Positions 10,971 to 23,369 of a DNA stretch of 64,000 nucleotides are shown one piece after another. The notes under the pieces were generated by a model, which saw only the letters and a program-made list of their open reading frames with translations, ran no database searches and was not told the origin of the DNA. Source of the stretch: Siphonodentalium dalli (Eukaryota; Mollusca; Scaphopoda; Gadilida; Siphonodentaliidae); the NCBI GenBank assembly GCA_032622095.1, contig CP136067.1, forward strand, positions 95,468,707-95,532,706. Direction: 5' to 3'. Within the stretch, counting starts at the first letter, position 1. Each line of letters starts with the position of its first letter. A program made the position numbers and the translations under genes.

Positions 10971-11330
10971 GAAACCAGTCACGGATCCGGAGGCCGGATA
11001 GTTCGCTAGGATTCTCCTATCTCTGTTCAGGGCGGTCTTTGTTGCATTTAGTTGACTAATGACATTCATTTCGACAGCTTTCCTTTTATTGGCGGACCGA
11101 AGATTCCCGCGTAACACCGTAACTTTGAAATCGTCCATATCATGTTCCGACAAATTGAAATGGCTCGCTACCGGTATATCAGTATTACCAGATGTAATTG
11201 AAAATCGGTGTCCGTTCATCAGTTCCCGGAGAGTTTGTCCGGTTTCACCAACATATATCTTCCCAGGGCATTTGCTGCATGTGATGGCATACAAAACTTC
11301 TTTGAACGCACAGTTGAAATGTTCCCAAGT
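10968..11330 (-). pseudogene. Penelope-like element GIY-YIG endonuclease fragment
   Basis: The open stretch encodes VLYAITCSKCPGKIYVGETG, then QTLRELMNGHR, and further on ANKRKAVEMNVISQLN. A Cys-x2-Cys precedes the IYVG of the GIY-YIG nuclease core, and R and H residues of QTLRxxMNGHR match the catalytic region seen at the C-terminus of Penelope-like retroelements. No reverse transcriptase is adjacent: an in-frame TAG lies just upstream (about 11325). This is a 5'-truncated 3' end whose terminal segment lies at 10835-10970. Confidence 0.8.
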
Positions 11331-11659
11331 CTACATTGTTTCATGTTAGACAAATGGTAGAGGAACACAAGTATATGTGCATTGGTTTCCACCGTCAGTT
11401 CTCAACATGCTCGTTCGAAATATATACCGAGATTCTAGGTTGAAATCAAGAGCATTTTTAGAAATACGAAATAGAAGTGGCAATTTCCAAATATTTGTCT
11501 TGCAAGCGCAAACCGCAAAAAACTATGGGCGGGATTTCGGGCCTTCTCCCCAATCTAGGTTGATGTAGATCATGCCATGAATCTCTTCTTTATCTGCACC
11601 CGTAGAGATAATGGTCCAGCAGCTCATAACATGTGAATTGTTGGAAGTTATGGCGGGGA

Positions 11660-12010
11660 ACTTTGTAAATTTGGAAGTCGGTAGCCGAGGGAAGTCGGTA
11701 GCCGAGGGAAGTCGGTAGCCGAGAGGTAGCGTGCTGGTCTCTCGTGCTAGCGAACCGGGGATCTAAACCTGTCAGTGTATTCTGACAAAAATCAGAACTC
11801 TTTCAGATACAAAGTTTGTCATGTTGAAAACGCTCATTCGAGATAACTGAATAAAGATCCGAATGCATAATGCCATTATACACATTTGTTCTGGTATGTT
11901 GTGGGTACAGTACTCGTCCGATCGGCCGCGGACATAATGGTTGACCCGCGTACACGCCTCGGTGTGTGCACGTTAAAGAACGCTACTGGAGTTCCCACAC
12001 ACTCAGAAAA
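11660..12010 (+). mobile_element. SINE-like element with tRNA-like head
   Basis: A 17-bp unit (AAGTCGGTAGCCGAGGG) is repeated 2.5 times at 11681-11730. The head has A-box-like GGTAGCCGAGAGGTAGCG and B-box-like GCGAACCGGGGATCTAAACC. The body ends with GTGTGCACGTTAAAGAACGC (about 11970), a phrase common to many marine invertebrate SINEs. It is not a functional tRNA, since no anticodon arm can be built convincingly. Confidence 0.55.
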
Positions 12011-12150
12011 CTCTGGGTTTTGAGGTGAATTTGATCAAATTCAATATGAATTTGATCAAATTCATTTGGTTTTGAGTATCACTATTGGGATTTGGATGAA
12101 ACCAAATGGTACTGGGTGTCATGCCTGGGATTTTGATCAAAACCAAATTT
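12010..12150. repeat. TTTGATCAAA palindromic repeats
   Basis: Repeated GAATTTGATCAAATTC and TTTTGATCAAAACCAAA words. They have the same flavour as the 77-bp minisatellite at 45.4-45.96 kb, which is built on GGTTTTGATCAAAACC. Confidence 0.5.
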
Positions 12151-12431
12151 TTCTATTCGCCACTGATTAATTCAAAGGCTTCATCCCTACACATTTCGTG
12201 TCGGTGATCAAACTGCACGTCGCAACACCTACGTTTACACTCCGGAAGATGAGACCTAAAATGCAGTATCTTCACATAAAAACACACCATCGCTTTTCAA
12301 AGGTTTCTATTGCTCAAAACCTAGATTGGTTTTGACACTCGTTATTTTCCGGCATCGTCCGTAAATGATATTCGAGAGCGGCTGTCGTCTGCAACCGATA
12401 CACGTGTTTTTCTTTGGCCGGATTGGAAGAA

Positions 12432-12525
12432 ATGGCGGATAACAAACCAACAGCTTGGTCTATTGACGACGTGATAGGGTGGCTCGATTCAATAGGATTG
12501 GGTCATATTGAAGAGAAATTCAGAG
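12432..12525 (+). CDS. SAM-domain gene (SAMD3-like), exon 1
   Basis: ATG in a good context (GAAGAAATGGCG) begins MADNKPTAWSIDDVIGWLDS, then IGLGHIEEKF. The exon ends after 31 codons plus one base at AGAG|GTGAGT. W-S-x-D-D-V-x-x-W-L-x-S-I-G-L is the first half of a SAM (sterile alpha motif) protein-interaction domain. The later exons on this strand fit the long SAMD3-like proteins of invertebrates and fish. The next exon, which should complete the SAM helices, was not found by eye between 12526 and 18887. Confidence 0.85.
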
Positions 12526-13480
12526 GTGAGTTAACATGAAACGTTTCTTATTCTCAGACAAAAGCGTATGTTTTTCGCCGCATTTATAATTTTATGATTT
12601 GGTGATAGAAAGTTCGTCTGCTGAAACTGAAGACTGCAGGGCAATTCCACGTGACTGACATTACATTCAAAGAACTTTTTTCCAGATTCATTGTGACGAA
12701 TAGAGCAACATTTATAAATATATAATCATATTTCTATGTGTGATGTTGGCTTGTGCAAGTTGTGCCAAGGTGCACCCAAAAACAGGGACGCCGGAGAGGG
12801 GGGGCATAGGGGGCACTCGCCCCCCCCCCTTGCCCTCACCCAGGGGGGGGGGGGGACATATGGGGGGCACAACTGGACCGTTTTCTGACGACTGAAAATT
12901 TGTTTTGTGTGTTAAATCTAGTGTTTTTATCGGTAAATGGAATTATATTTGCCCAAATATCACCAATAATGGCAATATGACAAGGAATATTAATGTTCTG
13001 CTCATTTTTATCACAACATGTCTCCATAACGCGAAAAAGCTCTGTATGTATTATAGCTGGTTTTGCCATATGAATTTATGCCGTGTTTGGGGAAAAATGC
13101 CGTTCTTTGTGGGTCCCCCCCCCCCCTGCCCTCGGATGAAGACAATCGCCAGATATACAGTTAACATATCTTGGGCAAGACAAAGGGTTAATTTTTATTA
13201 CAGAATACAAAACTATCCTGTAATGCAACTTCATGTGCCCAAGCATCTTGCAATACTACAATAGATAAAACTGGCGTCTGATGAATACATATAAGGTGAT
13301 CTTGAGAAGTTGAGTTGTACAGTACCGGTAGTATAGAAGGACATGATAGACTACCAGTTATTATCGCATAAGGCCTAAAAAAAAATGCCTTTGTTTCCCC
13401 TAACGGAGCTGAAAAATATAGGTGCGGGCAATACAAATACTTTGTTTAACCACAGTTAATATGTTGATGTTTTGCTCAGA
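12526..13480. other. Intron sequence with G/C homopolymer runs
   Basis: Part of the first intron of the SAM gene. It contains mixed G- and C-tracts at 12797-12855 and a C-tract at 13117-13131. Nothing exon-like was seen. Confidence 0.4.
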
Positions 13481-13484
13481 GTTC

Positions 13485-14290
13485 GCCCTGCAGTCTATTA
13501 TTTGGGTTTGCACGTTTATTAACTTTCAATGGAATTTACCCCCTGCACTATTATTTGGGCCTGCACTTTTATTTGGAGCCCAAGACTATATGTATACTAC
13601 AACAGTATAGGAATCAATATAGTATGTGTCATGTGGTGTTTTATTCAATATTTAAAGTGATGTGAAACACTCCGACCGGGTGAGCAAATAGAAATGGAGA
13701 ATAATCTTGTTCAAAGTAGTTATTTTTACGAATATTAATCCAAATTGACAACACACTCCGTCATTCTTATATATTAATTAAATGCAATGGTGCTAAATGG
13801 CGAAATCGTTTGCGTTAATTTATCGCCGATTGTAGCGTCCCGAATTGTGTTGTAAATATTTACAATAGAGCGTAGTTCAGACGATGTTTTCTACGGAGTG
13901 GTATGGTCGATTAACTCGATTTCTTGAAATTTTCGGTGATGTTAGTAGAATGCTATATTCACCAGGTAGACATACTAGTAGAGCCTGAGAACTAATTTAT
14001 AACTTTATCCCACTCGAACAAGTGCATAATATGTCTTTAAATGTTCACATACTAGTTAGTACATGTACACATGTATGCCATATACATGTACTTATAGGAA
14101 CATGCATAAAGTTATAAGCTCATCATTTCGGTATCAGAAACATATATATATCTTGAGTTTGTGCTGATTTCAATTTTCATAGCTTCAACATTAATAAACG
14201 TGCAGACCCAAATAATTAAGCACTGCAGGGGGTAAATTTCCCAAGAAAATAATAAACGTGCATGCATGTTTATTTGAGCGTAATTATTTG
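13485..14290. repeat. Inverted repeat pair around a dispersed repeat
   Basis: TTATTTGGGTTTGCACGTTTATTA (13498-13521) recurs inverted near 14190-14216, with the CCCCCTGCA word also mirrored. Inside, 13640-13990 matches 56440-56790 as a reverse complement (CACTCCGACCGGGTGAGCAA against the mirrored phrase at 56750). This is a decayed mobile element of ~800 bp. Confidence 0.6.
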
Positions 14291-14378
14291 TGCTTAAGAC
14301 TGAAGTGCTATCAATTGCGCTTGAGCGCAATCATTTGCGCTTACTAGTAAGCGCAATTCATGGTTATATAATTATATT

Positions 14379-14460
14379 TACATACTGAGTGTGATTATCA
14401 CTAAATCCAGCATTCCGATTGGTCGGCGACCACGTGACTAGTTGCAATTATTTAAAGAGC
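14379..14460. repeat. Dispersed repeat, copy 2 (see 9490-9565)
   Basis: Same words as copy 1: ATCACTAAATCCAGCATT, GATTGGTCGGCG and the CACGTG box. Direct orientation. Confidence 0.55.
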
Positions 14461-16424
14461 CTCGTTTTGAAATTGTTTGATTAAAAACACCTTTGTTGTC
14501 ACGTAGTATTAATTTCTAAAACAAAGCACGTGAATGCACATGAATAAATTGCGGGATAGATAATCATAGTTTAAAATTGCACTTAAGCCCAATTAATTAT
14601 TAAATGTGAATTTGGCCTCCCTTAAAATATTTCCAACAGTTTCTGATCCAAATGAGTAATTATTGCCCTACCAATCATATTTTATGGGGTTTAAATGCAT
14701 TTAATATATTTTATTACCATTTACTCTCAGGTGCCAAATAATAGTGTCAGCACGATTATTAATGTTGGATAAAATTCCTAACGATCCAGTGAACGATCAT
14801 TATTATTTGGAATTGAGACATAGAGTGAAATTGCCATCACTATTATTAATTTCAGCCTAAATCCCCGCACATCACTATTATTAGGCCATCACGATTATTA
14901 GGCACCTGGGAGTACAGCACATGGGAGTACAGCACATGAACATGACATTGAAATAAGTGGATAAGCATGACTGACATTACACAATTTTATCCAAGATACA
15001 TGGTAAACTGGATTTAAAATTTAAGTTGTTTGACATTCAAATACTTTAATATGAACACCTTTTTCAACTATTTTAGTTGGTATTTAAACATATTTTAATG
15101 GACAGACTAATCTGTCTGTGTCTGATATTATGTTACACTTATTTGTGCCTAACATTAACCTTTGAAAAAAAAAAGAACAAAATGTTAGTTCTACATTCTC
15201 AATTACCTTTTGTACAAGTTTTTCAGACAATAGCGTTTGGAGATGACCAGGGAAAATGGGAGATGGTTTGCATAGGTTGTCTTACTTTGCCAAGTCTTTG
15301 GCAAACATTTTCAACAAATATTTCATTCCTATGATATTTCAATTGGAAATTTTTACACCAAATCTAGGTTGAAATTTCCCTGTATAGTTTGTTTTATACC
15401 AGTATTTAGTGAGATGTATTTACAAGTTGAATAAATAAATAAGTGGATAAGAATTGTCATTGTATGGCAGCCTTCCGAGAAAAATTATAGTATAATACTG
15501 TGGACTTTCTCGTAGAAGTTGAACAACTCATTCGCCACAACAAAAGTCTGAGCACACTGATCATTATACCTGGGGACATTAATTTCCAAATACATAACCA
15601 AGCTGATAATATTTACTTGTAGTTAGGGCTGTAACAATGCAGAAGTTCACATTGCAATGCACATAGCAATGTTTATGCTTCAATGCGATCACGTATTCAC
15701 AATTTCACAGTAGACTAGTTGGTCCCAGAATACAGACACAAGTTTCAAGTGTTAAATTATGTTATCAAAAAGATGCAACGGAGCGAAACTTGGTGCAACG
15801 CGCTTAATTTCTCGGGAAACATAAACTGAAAGAAGGAAATTTATAGGAATTCTGCCGTCAGTGTCGCAGATAACTGGTCGCACATGATAATGCCCATTTA
15901 AGAACGTAATATAGCGATTGTTCTAAAGATTCTCATCGTTTCTGTCCATTCCATTAATCTATGTTTTGTCGCTCATAACGGCGGCTGACATTGAATTTTA
16001 TTCATATAATCTGAATTGGATATATGAAGTTCTCAACATAAAGTAATCAATTGAGTTCTGAGTCTAGCGATCACACACTGTGTAGACAATGTATATATAG
16101 TGTCCATACATATTACAAATATATGCGGCGATTGACGCACATAATTTGCATTTAAGCACGTCTATTCTGAATGGCATACATTCAAAGTTACCTACGTTGG
16201 CAAACTTGGCAATCTTGCACTTCAATATGTGTGAGCTCAGGTCATGTGGCATGTGCTATTTAGAAGCAACAAACGAGACTACACTGCAGTAACACCGATT
16301 CGAAAATATCCAAATCAGCGGACCGATTCAGTGTCGATCTCGAATAGGGGTGCCCATACTAGTACTGCCCGATATCGACATCGAATCGAATCTCAAATAT
16401 TCGCCGATCCCTATATCTAGGGTC
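14461..16424. other. Intron sequence without recognised features
   Basis: AT-rich intron. A possible acceptor at 15228 leads into a stop in the required phase, so I do not call an exon. Around 16330-16410 lies an AATCGAATCTC word shared with the repeats at 20.7 and 44.0 kb. Confidence 0.35.
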
Positions 16425-17440
16425 AAGTGTTCTTTTATACTATAATCAAGCTGGAAATTATTCTATATTTGACTTCAGAATATAGGCAGGCATTGAAAAA
16501 AATATTTGGACACCAAGAAGGGATTTAATGCCCAAGGGAGAAGACCGTTTGTGTTTTTAATTGGAATTTTCAACTTGAATTAGGCCCTGTAACCAATTAT
16601 ATGTTTTTATTTCCACCATTTTTAGTGTGTTTGGATAGGTCTGCATCTATATAAAATATTAGCAAAAGATTGGGCTTCTCAGTTGAATTTAAGGGTAAGC
16701 CCCCATGATATAACCACTCGGCACCTGTGTCTATAAAATCATATTTTGGGGTCAGTGTTCTATCAGACTATAGTCATTATGAACATTATTCCACAGTTGA
16801 TTTTAGAAATTAGGCAGGCACTGAACAAAAACTATTTGGGCACATGGAAGGGATTTTGGGCTCCAGGGGAGGGCAATATTTGTGGTTTGTTAATAGTCAA
16901 ATTGGTAGTTTTAACTTGAATTGGGCCATGTAACCCATTATAGGTGTTTAACTCCAGTAGTTTAAGGGTTTTTAGATAGGTCTGCATAAATATAAAAGAT
17001 TTGCAAAAGTTTGGGCTACTCAGTGGTATTTTAAAGGGCAGGCAGCAGACCAAACACCGACATTACCGATAATAAACCATACAGTACCCGTGCCTTTAAA
17101 ATCATATTTCGGTGTCGGTGTTCTCTCAGACCGTACTAATTCAGGAAATTATTCCACGTCTGATTTTAGAATATAGGCAGGCACTGAACAAAAAATATTT
17201 GGGCACCTGGAAGGGATTTTAGGCTCAAGGGGAGGGGAATATTTGTGTTGTTAGTAGTCATATTGGTATGATTTGGGTCCTGTAACCCATTAGATGTGTT
17301 TTACTCCAGTGCTTTAAGTGTTTTTGGATTTGTCTGCACCTACATAAAAGATTTGTAAAAGAATGGGCCGCATTGGGGTTGAAGGGTAAGGAATCACTCC
17401 AAAACCCATACCACCTCAAAGCCGATAATCGATTACCATC
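16425..17440. repeat. Three tandem diverged ~320-360-bp units
   Basis: Units begin near 16430, 16748 and 17109 with GGTCAGTGTTCT-like words. Each contains ATAGGCAGGCA(C/T)TGAA, AATATTTGG and GGAAGGGATTTTGG, then TTTTTGGATAGGTCTGCA. Identity looks like roughly 75-85% by eye. No ORF is shared by all units. Confidence 0.75.
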
Positions 17441-18887
17441 TCCGTAGTCGTTAATCTGTTATTTATTCCGGACGTCGGAAAGTGCCTGGTATTACTGAAT
17501 ACCGTGTTTGTTTTACAGTTTAATCTACAACCGAAGGTTTAACAACCTTTCATCGTGCATCAGAGAGAGTCTGACAACATGAGTAAACCGGTACTTAGAT
17601 GTTACTAGTACAGTCTATCACTTATCGTGTGGTGACTGCTAAATCAAACTCACTATTACTATCACAATTACTTAACTGGTTCTGAGTCCTGAAATTTCTG
17701 GGTGGGTGGCCACCTTTGTGATTGTTATCCACTCTGGAAGTTTGCTGAAACTTATGTAGTTTCTGTAACATTAGATTCCTTTTTTAGGAACCGCCGGCGG
17801 TCCGTCATGCATTCCTATTCTTATATTGTTTGTATGTTTGGCTATTCATAACACTGAAATGGTTAATTTCGTTCTAATGAACTCACAATTATTGTAACCT
17901 CGACATCGCCGAGAAATGTGCTGGTATAGGATACATTGTGCTCATTAGTCATTACCGGTGGTTTATGGTGCACATTATTAACATAAAAATTACATCAGCC
18001 GAGTTTTTTAACCAACACCCAGCCAATAGGCCATATTACGGAATACGGTACTTCCACTGTTATTGAATTAGGTACGATTAATCGATTATAATCAATTATT
18101 GATGACCGATTATCGATTATCAAAATCAATAATCGTGGCACCTCTTAACAGATGTCCAAACATGCTGATCACCGGCAATTGCAAATAAGCGACCCCCCTG
18201 TCATTCACAAATTTCACTTGCTCATTCCCCATCACGAGAGTCGGCAAAAGAACAGTGAATGCGTGTTTTTGAATATCGTTAAATGTCGTGAATAAGGTCT
18301 TTATTTCAGCTACTATTTCTCACCTAGGTTTGTCCCTGGAGCATGGCAAATGTCGACATAATTAGTCTGAGAGAAGTCCGCTAGAAATTAGCAGTTAACC
18401 GGTTGAAGTCCGGCTAACCCCAATGGTTAACCAGTTAGAAGAATGGGTCAACCGTGCTCAGACGATTTGCACAGCATATTTGGCCCACAGAATTGTCATA
18501 TGTTGCCTTGACATATGCATCCACAGGTTAAAAATACATATTTCAAGAAGTGGAATTTATATAATGTGAGTCGCGTGAACTTTCCAAATTTCTTAGAAGT
18601 AACAAAATTTGCCTCAACAATTTTACATTCTTTTCTATTATTGCATATGTTTATTATGTTAACAAAATATTGTTGTTTAGATTAAGTGGGATTTTAGTTT
18701 TCTTTTAAATTTGACGTTTTTGCTATTAGAAATTAATTTTGTATTGGCAGGTACAATTGACATAATTTGTTCATAATAACTGCAAACACACATTCAAAGA
18801 CATATTAGCTTTATAAGGCATTCTTGTATTTCTAAGTTAATCCACCAATTGTTATTTTCTGCCCTATAATAGTCGACAATCAAGCAG
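17441..18887. other. Intron sequence without recognised features
   Basis: AT-rich, with short inverted words such as ATCGATTATAATCAATTATTG near 18080. No exon or known repeat seen. Confidence 0.35.
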
Positions 18888-19049
18888 GGGTTGAAGACAG
18901 AATTCAAGAAGGAGAGGAAAGATCTGGTAGGAGAAGACGAAGTGGCACGAATTAGGGCTCGGTTCACCAGAACTAATGCTGGGAGACCGAGAAAGTCGAC
19001 TGAAGGATCTGATGCGACTCAAGAGCCCCTAAAGCGAGCAAAATACTTG
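18888..19049 (+). CDS. SAM-domain gene, internal exon (basic linker)
   Basis: Acceptor ...CAATCAAGCAG, then 54 codons exactly, then donor TTG|GTATTA. It encodes GLKTEFKKERKDLVGEDEVA and a very basic stretch including GRPRKS and PLKRAKYL, probably a nuclear localisation or flexible linker. Phase 0 at both ends fits the next exon. Confidence rests on frame and junction agreement with the neighbours. Confidence 0.7.
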
Positions 19050-19231
19050 GTATTAAATGTGATTTATTCATGCAGTTAATTATATCTCCAGTCCTTAATA
19101 ATAAAATGTCACTCACAAAATTTTAGCTAATATTTCAATTTTGGTTCTCAGGCCCCGCCGCATTGAATAAAAAGGGCCGCATTAGGCCTTTTTTATGGCA
19201 ATGCCTGATGTTATGACAAAAAAAACTTACG

Positions 19232-19267
<36 letters not shown>

Positions 19268-20385
19268 GGGGGGGGGGGGATTTTATCAACATGTCCATAG
19301 TAGATATGTGTTGAATATTAGTGTGCATTAGGCTCTGTGTTAAATGCAATGTGTTAAAAAGTGACCTGCAGGCTTACAACATGAAGTAGATGACTACAAT
19401 TAAGAAAATGATTAGCTGATCCTCATGCTCTTCTTACAATTAGTCATTGTGAACAACCAGCCTTCATAATTGGCTACTGATTTTAATCGTAAAAAAATCA
19501 ATACATGTACCTTCAACGTTACCTTAAAAATAATAGATAATTGGTATACTAATCATACAGTTTCATTGTGGTGTCAATGGAACAACCCTAGACAAGGGAA
19601 TCACGAACTTATCACTCTGTTCATATAACAGAGCGAGAGGGAAAACTCCCCAATAAGTGAATTACGTACGCTTCGACTTAATTAAGTGCGCTTTTACTTG
19701 GGGCCTAAATAATATATCGATCCTTTTGGATCGAAATTTCTTTAACACATGAACACGGCAGTGTGACGTCTGGAATTTGTAAGTCTGGATTAATTATATG
19801 ACAAAGATATTAGTGGGAATTCAGTTTTATCTGGTTTAAACACGACCGTTAATTGCCTTTATATCGCAATTTTTGTTTTATGACATTCAAACTTAAGTCG
19901 ACAGAGACCCGGAGACTCGTGTATAATGGTCGGCATTGGTGTGTACTTCGCTGCGGACCATCGCCAAAAAGTAACGAAACCAGCGATGTATTTTCACAGC
20001 AGAATTTCAGTGTTCAGTAAAGCACGCAAAAATATTCCGTGCGATGCTTGTTTACGGTATCAATTTGATAGTTGTCACCATCACATGCATGCTGCGAATA
20101 TTTGTGCGTAAAATGTAATAGCATCCGTGATTTGTTGGAACCGCAAATAGTTGAATAAAACTATTTTGATAACAGTTAACATATATTCCAATTAACTGAG
20201 ATTTTTTGTGGTTGATCATCGACACTAACAGAACGATAGTTAGTGCAATTTCTCGATCCCGGGCTCTGGTCCAGACTCAGGTTGGAAAATAATCAGTATT
20301 ACGGTATAACCCAGTGTCGAATGGCAAATTATCCGGTATTTTTATTGGGCATTAGCGGCCAACTCTACCGATAAGTAAATTGTCT
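19050..20385. other. Intron with a T33/G12-type homopolymer tract
   Basis: A run of about 32 T followed by about 12 G lies at 19235-19279, a probable assembly and mutation hotspot. The rest is AT-rich and featureless to me. Confidence 0.4.
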
Positions 20386-20389
20386 TTCA

Positions 20390-20725
20390 TCGAACCATCC
20401 CATTTGCTGTTCTTGAACGACCGTTGAAACAGCATTTCTGCTCTGTTATTCGACTGATTCCGCCCAGGGAAGTTAATTATCATTCCAATTCATTGGAGTG
20501 ATCATATCCTTACTGTTTTATTGAATGAATAATTTTACTGTAATTGGTGTAATGTCTCAGTTTTGATGAGACAAAGCAACTGGATAGCATAATATCACTA
20601 ACGTGAAGTGAAAAATGATCTCGCTATTCAATCAGGAGCAGCCTTGGGGTGGTTCGAACATTTTGAATAGGGAAATAATTTTTTAATCAATCTCGAATCT
20701 GCTGCCGATTTTACATCAAATCGAA
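20390..20725. repeat. Dispersed ~300-bp repeat, copy 1
   Basis: It matches 44040-44325 in the same orientation: TGTTCTTGAACGACCGTTG, CATTCCAATTCATTGGAG, ATCATATCC, TTTTATTGAAT and ATAGCATAATAT. Near its end it carries TCAAATCGAATCTC, also found near 16385 and 44010. Probably a non-autonomous DNA transposon; ends not resolved. Confidence 0.65.
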
Positions 20726-21068
20726 TCTCAAAGCTTTGCATGACCGTAATATGTCACCCTAGAGCACAACTCGAAATGAAATAACTGATAACAAAATTGT
20801 ATATACTTTAGAAAAATACCGGAAATGACTGGGAATAATGGAGCCAAATACATATACATGTGTTCGCCGATGGACATAGTTGAAAGGAGTATTGAGGCAA
20901 AAGTAATATATTGGAATTTTTTCGTAAATTTCGAGAAAATCGCAATTTGGGATTCAAAATCATTTAGCCTCGATGTACTGATATTTAAAAATTAGAAATC
21001 CACATTTTTGTTGTTTGCTGCTTCAAGTTTGTTCTGAACAAAATAATTAGTAGTTGTTTTCTTTTCAG

Positions 21069-21278
21069 CATCCACAGGATTCTTCATCATTTGAGGATGA
21101 AGATAGCATCAAGGTCCACATCAAGACGATGAGGGCGGAGTGCCTGAAGTTGAAACCAGATGTAATTTGCCTACAAGATAAAATAAATCGGATTCGTACT
21201 CACATCACAAAATTTATTGGAGAGAACCACATCGCTGACTGTTTAAAAGAATTCCCTGCCCTGAGAATTCCAGAACTG
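21069..21278 (+). CDS. SAM-domain gene, internal exon
   Basis: Acceptor TTTTCAG, 70 codons, donor CTG|GTATGT, phase 0 on both sides. It starts HPQDSSSFEDEDSIKVHIKT, and later RIRTHITKFIGENHIADCLK and EFPALRIPEL. The latter resembles the segment of SAMD3-like proteins just before their conserved C-terminal part. Predicted to be helical and soluble. Confidence 0.8.
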
Positions 21279-21739
21279 GTATGTACTAGTTCATGCCTTT
21301 CACTATACTATATTGCACAGATAAAATTTAGAGTGCTTCTTCAAGGCAGAATTGCTTTTGCTACTAAGTTACTGTGACAAATAGTCAAGTTTACAAATAG
21401 TTTAGATAAGTATGCTACCATTTAAACTGCTACAATGTTATAACATCGTGCACAGAAATCATTCTACATTTATGTGGATGGATAAGTTCAAAATATGGAT
21501 TATGCATACTGATTCTATATTCCACCAGAAAATAAATAATAAATTTGTACATGCATGCTTTTCAAATAAAAATTGACTGCGACACAAGAAATCAATTTCG
21601 TGCACTGTGCAGCCTAATGTACCACTTTTGTTTTGGTGTATAGGTTCCTGGTTTCAAGTATAAGCAAAAGGTTTTACATTATTCCCGACATTTCTTCTGT
21701 ATGTCTCTTGTGTTACACACACAATTTAATTTATGCCAA

Positions 21740-22145
21740 AAAATTTAGCCTTGGGGGAAAGGATATCACCATGGCGAGGGTTTCTCCCATTAATTTCAGA
21801 GTTATGCCCATTTTCTAAGAAGTGTGTCAGTTCAAACATTATGCACTATAGCTCACCAACCGCTGACTGTATCTGAACGAAACTTGGTATGATGATGGAC
21901 CACCAAGGGGGGAAGGATATCACTGTAGCGCAGGTTTTGCCCATCTGTTCTTTCCAGAGTTATGCTCCTTCTTGACTTGGGAAATTTGCGAATTTTCCAT
22001 CCGAACATTTCACACTATAGCTCACCAACCGCTGGCTGGATCCAACTGAAACTTGTTGTGATGATGGACCACCTTTGGGGAAAGCATATCCACATGGTGT
22101 GGTTCATTCGAGAGTTATGCCTCTTTTGACTTGAAAAAGAACTAT
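21740..22145. repeat. Three tandem ~145-bp units in intron
   Basis: GGGGAAAGGATATCACC..., TAGCTCACCAACCGCTG, GATGATGGACCACC and AGAGTTATGC recur at about 21750, 21850-21960 and 22020-22120. A diverged tandem repeat. Confidence 0.7.
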
Positions 22146-22149
22146 TTAC

Positions 22150-22762
22150 TGTATACATCCGTCAGTAAGCCCATCCTCGAAGATAAGCCCTGTCTGGGTT
22201 TCTTACCCTAAATAAAACATGGGGTGGTCCTCGTAGATAATCCCACCCTCATTTTTGAGCATTTTGAAGGTGAATACAATCACGTCTTTCTATCCTGTAG
22301 AACAGGAGAAGATACTCGAGCACATCTGTGCTTTTATTATTTTTTCCAGTTGTTTCAGGTTGTTTTTCTTAAAAAATAAAGATGTATAATAGTATACACT
22401 TGTGTTAATATTGTGAATTGTACACATCTTATTCTATTCTTAGTTGCTGGATCAATCAAAGAGGTATCAAATCAACAAAATCTAAGGATGTGTCACTTAT
22501 TGTTCACACCTCCATCAGAGTAAATCTATCTATCTGTCTAGCTATCACAGTTTCTTGTTATTATCATGTGTTTTTATCTTAATAATATAAATAAAACACA
22601 TTATAATCTTATTCAATACAAACATATAAAACATGGTAGGGTGGCACCTGACAGCTAACTGAATTTTGCACTGGGGTTCCTCTTGAGTAAGCCCACTCCC
22701 CACTTTTTGAGCAAACACGTGCACGAGCCCCCGGGCTTACTGACGGGTGTATACAGTATCTG
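22150..22762. mobile_element. TIR element in intron
   Basis: CTGTATACATCCGTCAGTAA (22151-22170, continuing GCCC) matches the reverse complement of 22735-22761 (GGGCTTACTGACGGGTGTAT then ACAG) with one or two changes. It contains a TCTA/TCTG microsatellite near 22525. The 146-aa ORF reading through the right end on the minus strand resembles nothing I know. Confidence 0.55.
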
Positions 22763-23197
22763 AATATCTTATATATGGGAATTAAAAGAACACCAGTGGT
22801 GTTAATGATTTCACTTTTGCGATAGCCACCATCGAGGGCATATGCGCCGCTTGCAGTGCACACCTCTTGTTGGTAATAGGGGTGTAACAAATTTACGAAA
22901 TCATCATACTGTTTTCCAATATCTGCTATATCTTGAGTTGGTGTAAATATATTCATCGGAGCAATAGGAAAAATATACTTCAAATAACGAGTTGAATAAC
23001 AGATATCGGAAAACAGTAATATTGTATGTCTTATACATCGTAATTGCAATGATGCTTTTGAAAATAAGTGAATAGCTTACAGTGTTTCACCTGGGAATTA
23101 ATTTTGATATTGATGTTCCCATGCCTAGACAGTTCTGATGCTTTCAGTCCACTGATTGTATACTTAAAGCTTTAGCATTCTGTCGTTTACATTATAG

Positions 23198-23369
23198 CTT
23201 CTGAGGGAGATGACTTATCATCTACAGTATGAATTTAATCAACAACAGAAATTAACGGAGCTGATAGATCCAATTCTTCAGGATGTTCAGAATCTGCCCA
23301 GGTGTCAGGCATTGATATCGCAAATAAACAAAAAACTTGACTCTATCATTGAGGAGGACCAGTTGAAAG
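23198..23369 (+). CDS. SAM-domain gene, internal exon
   Basis: Acceptor CATTATAG, 57 codons plus one base, donor AAAG|GTAAAG. It encodes LLREMTYHLQYEFNQQQKLT, then LIDPILQDVQNLPRCQALIS, then QINKKLDSIIEEDQLK. Phase 0 in and phase 1 out, matching the flanking exons. The sequence is helical and amphipathic. Confidence 0.8.

Noticed and set aside
11710-11790. tRNA gene
   Set aside because: A- and B-box-like words are present, but no cloverleaf with a proper anticodon arm and acceptor stem; better explained as a SINE head.
15229-15290. Candidate missing SAM exon after TTTTTCAG
   Set aside because: In the phase required by exon 1 it meets a TGA after six codons, and the peptide does not resemble SAM.
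22609-23049. 146-codon minus-strand ORF
   Set aside because: It overlaps the end of a TIR element and intron sequence, shows no domain, and has no splice or promoter context.
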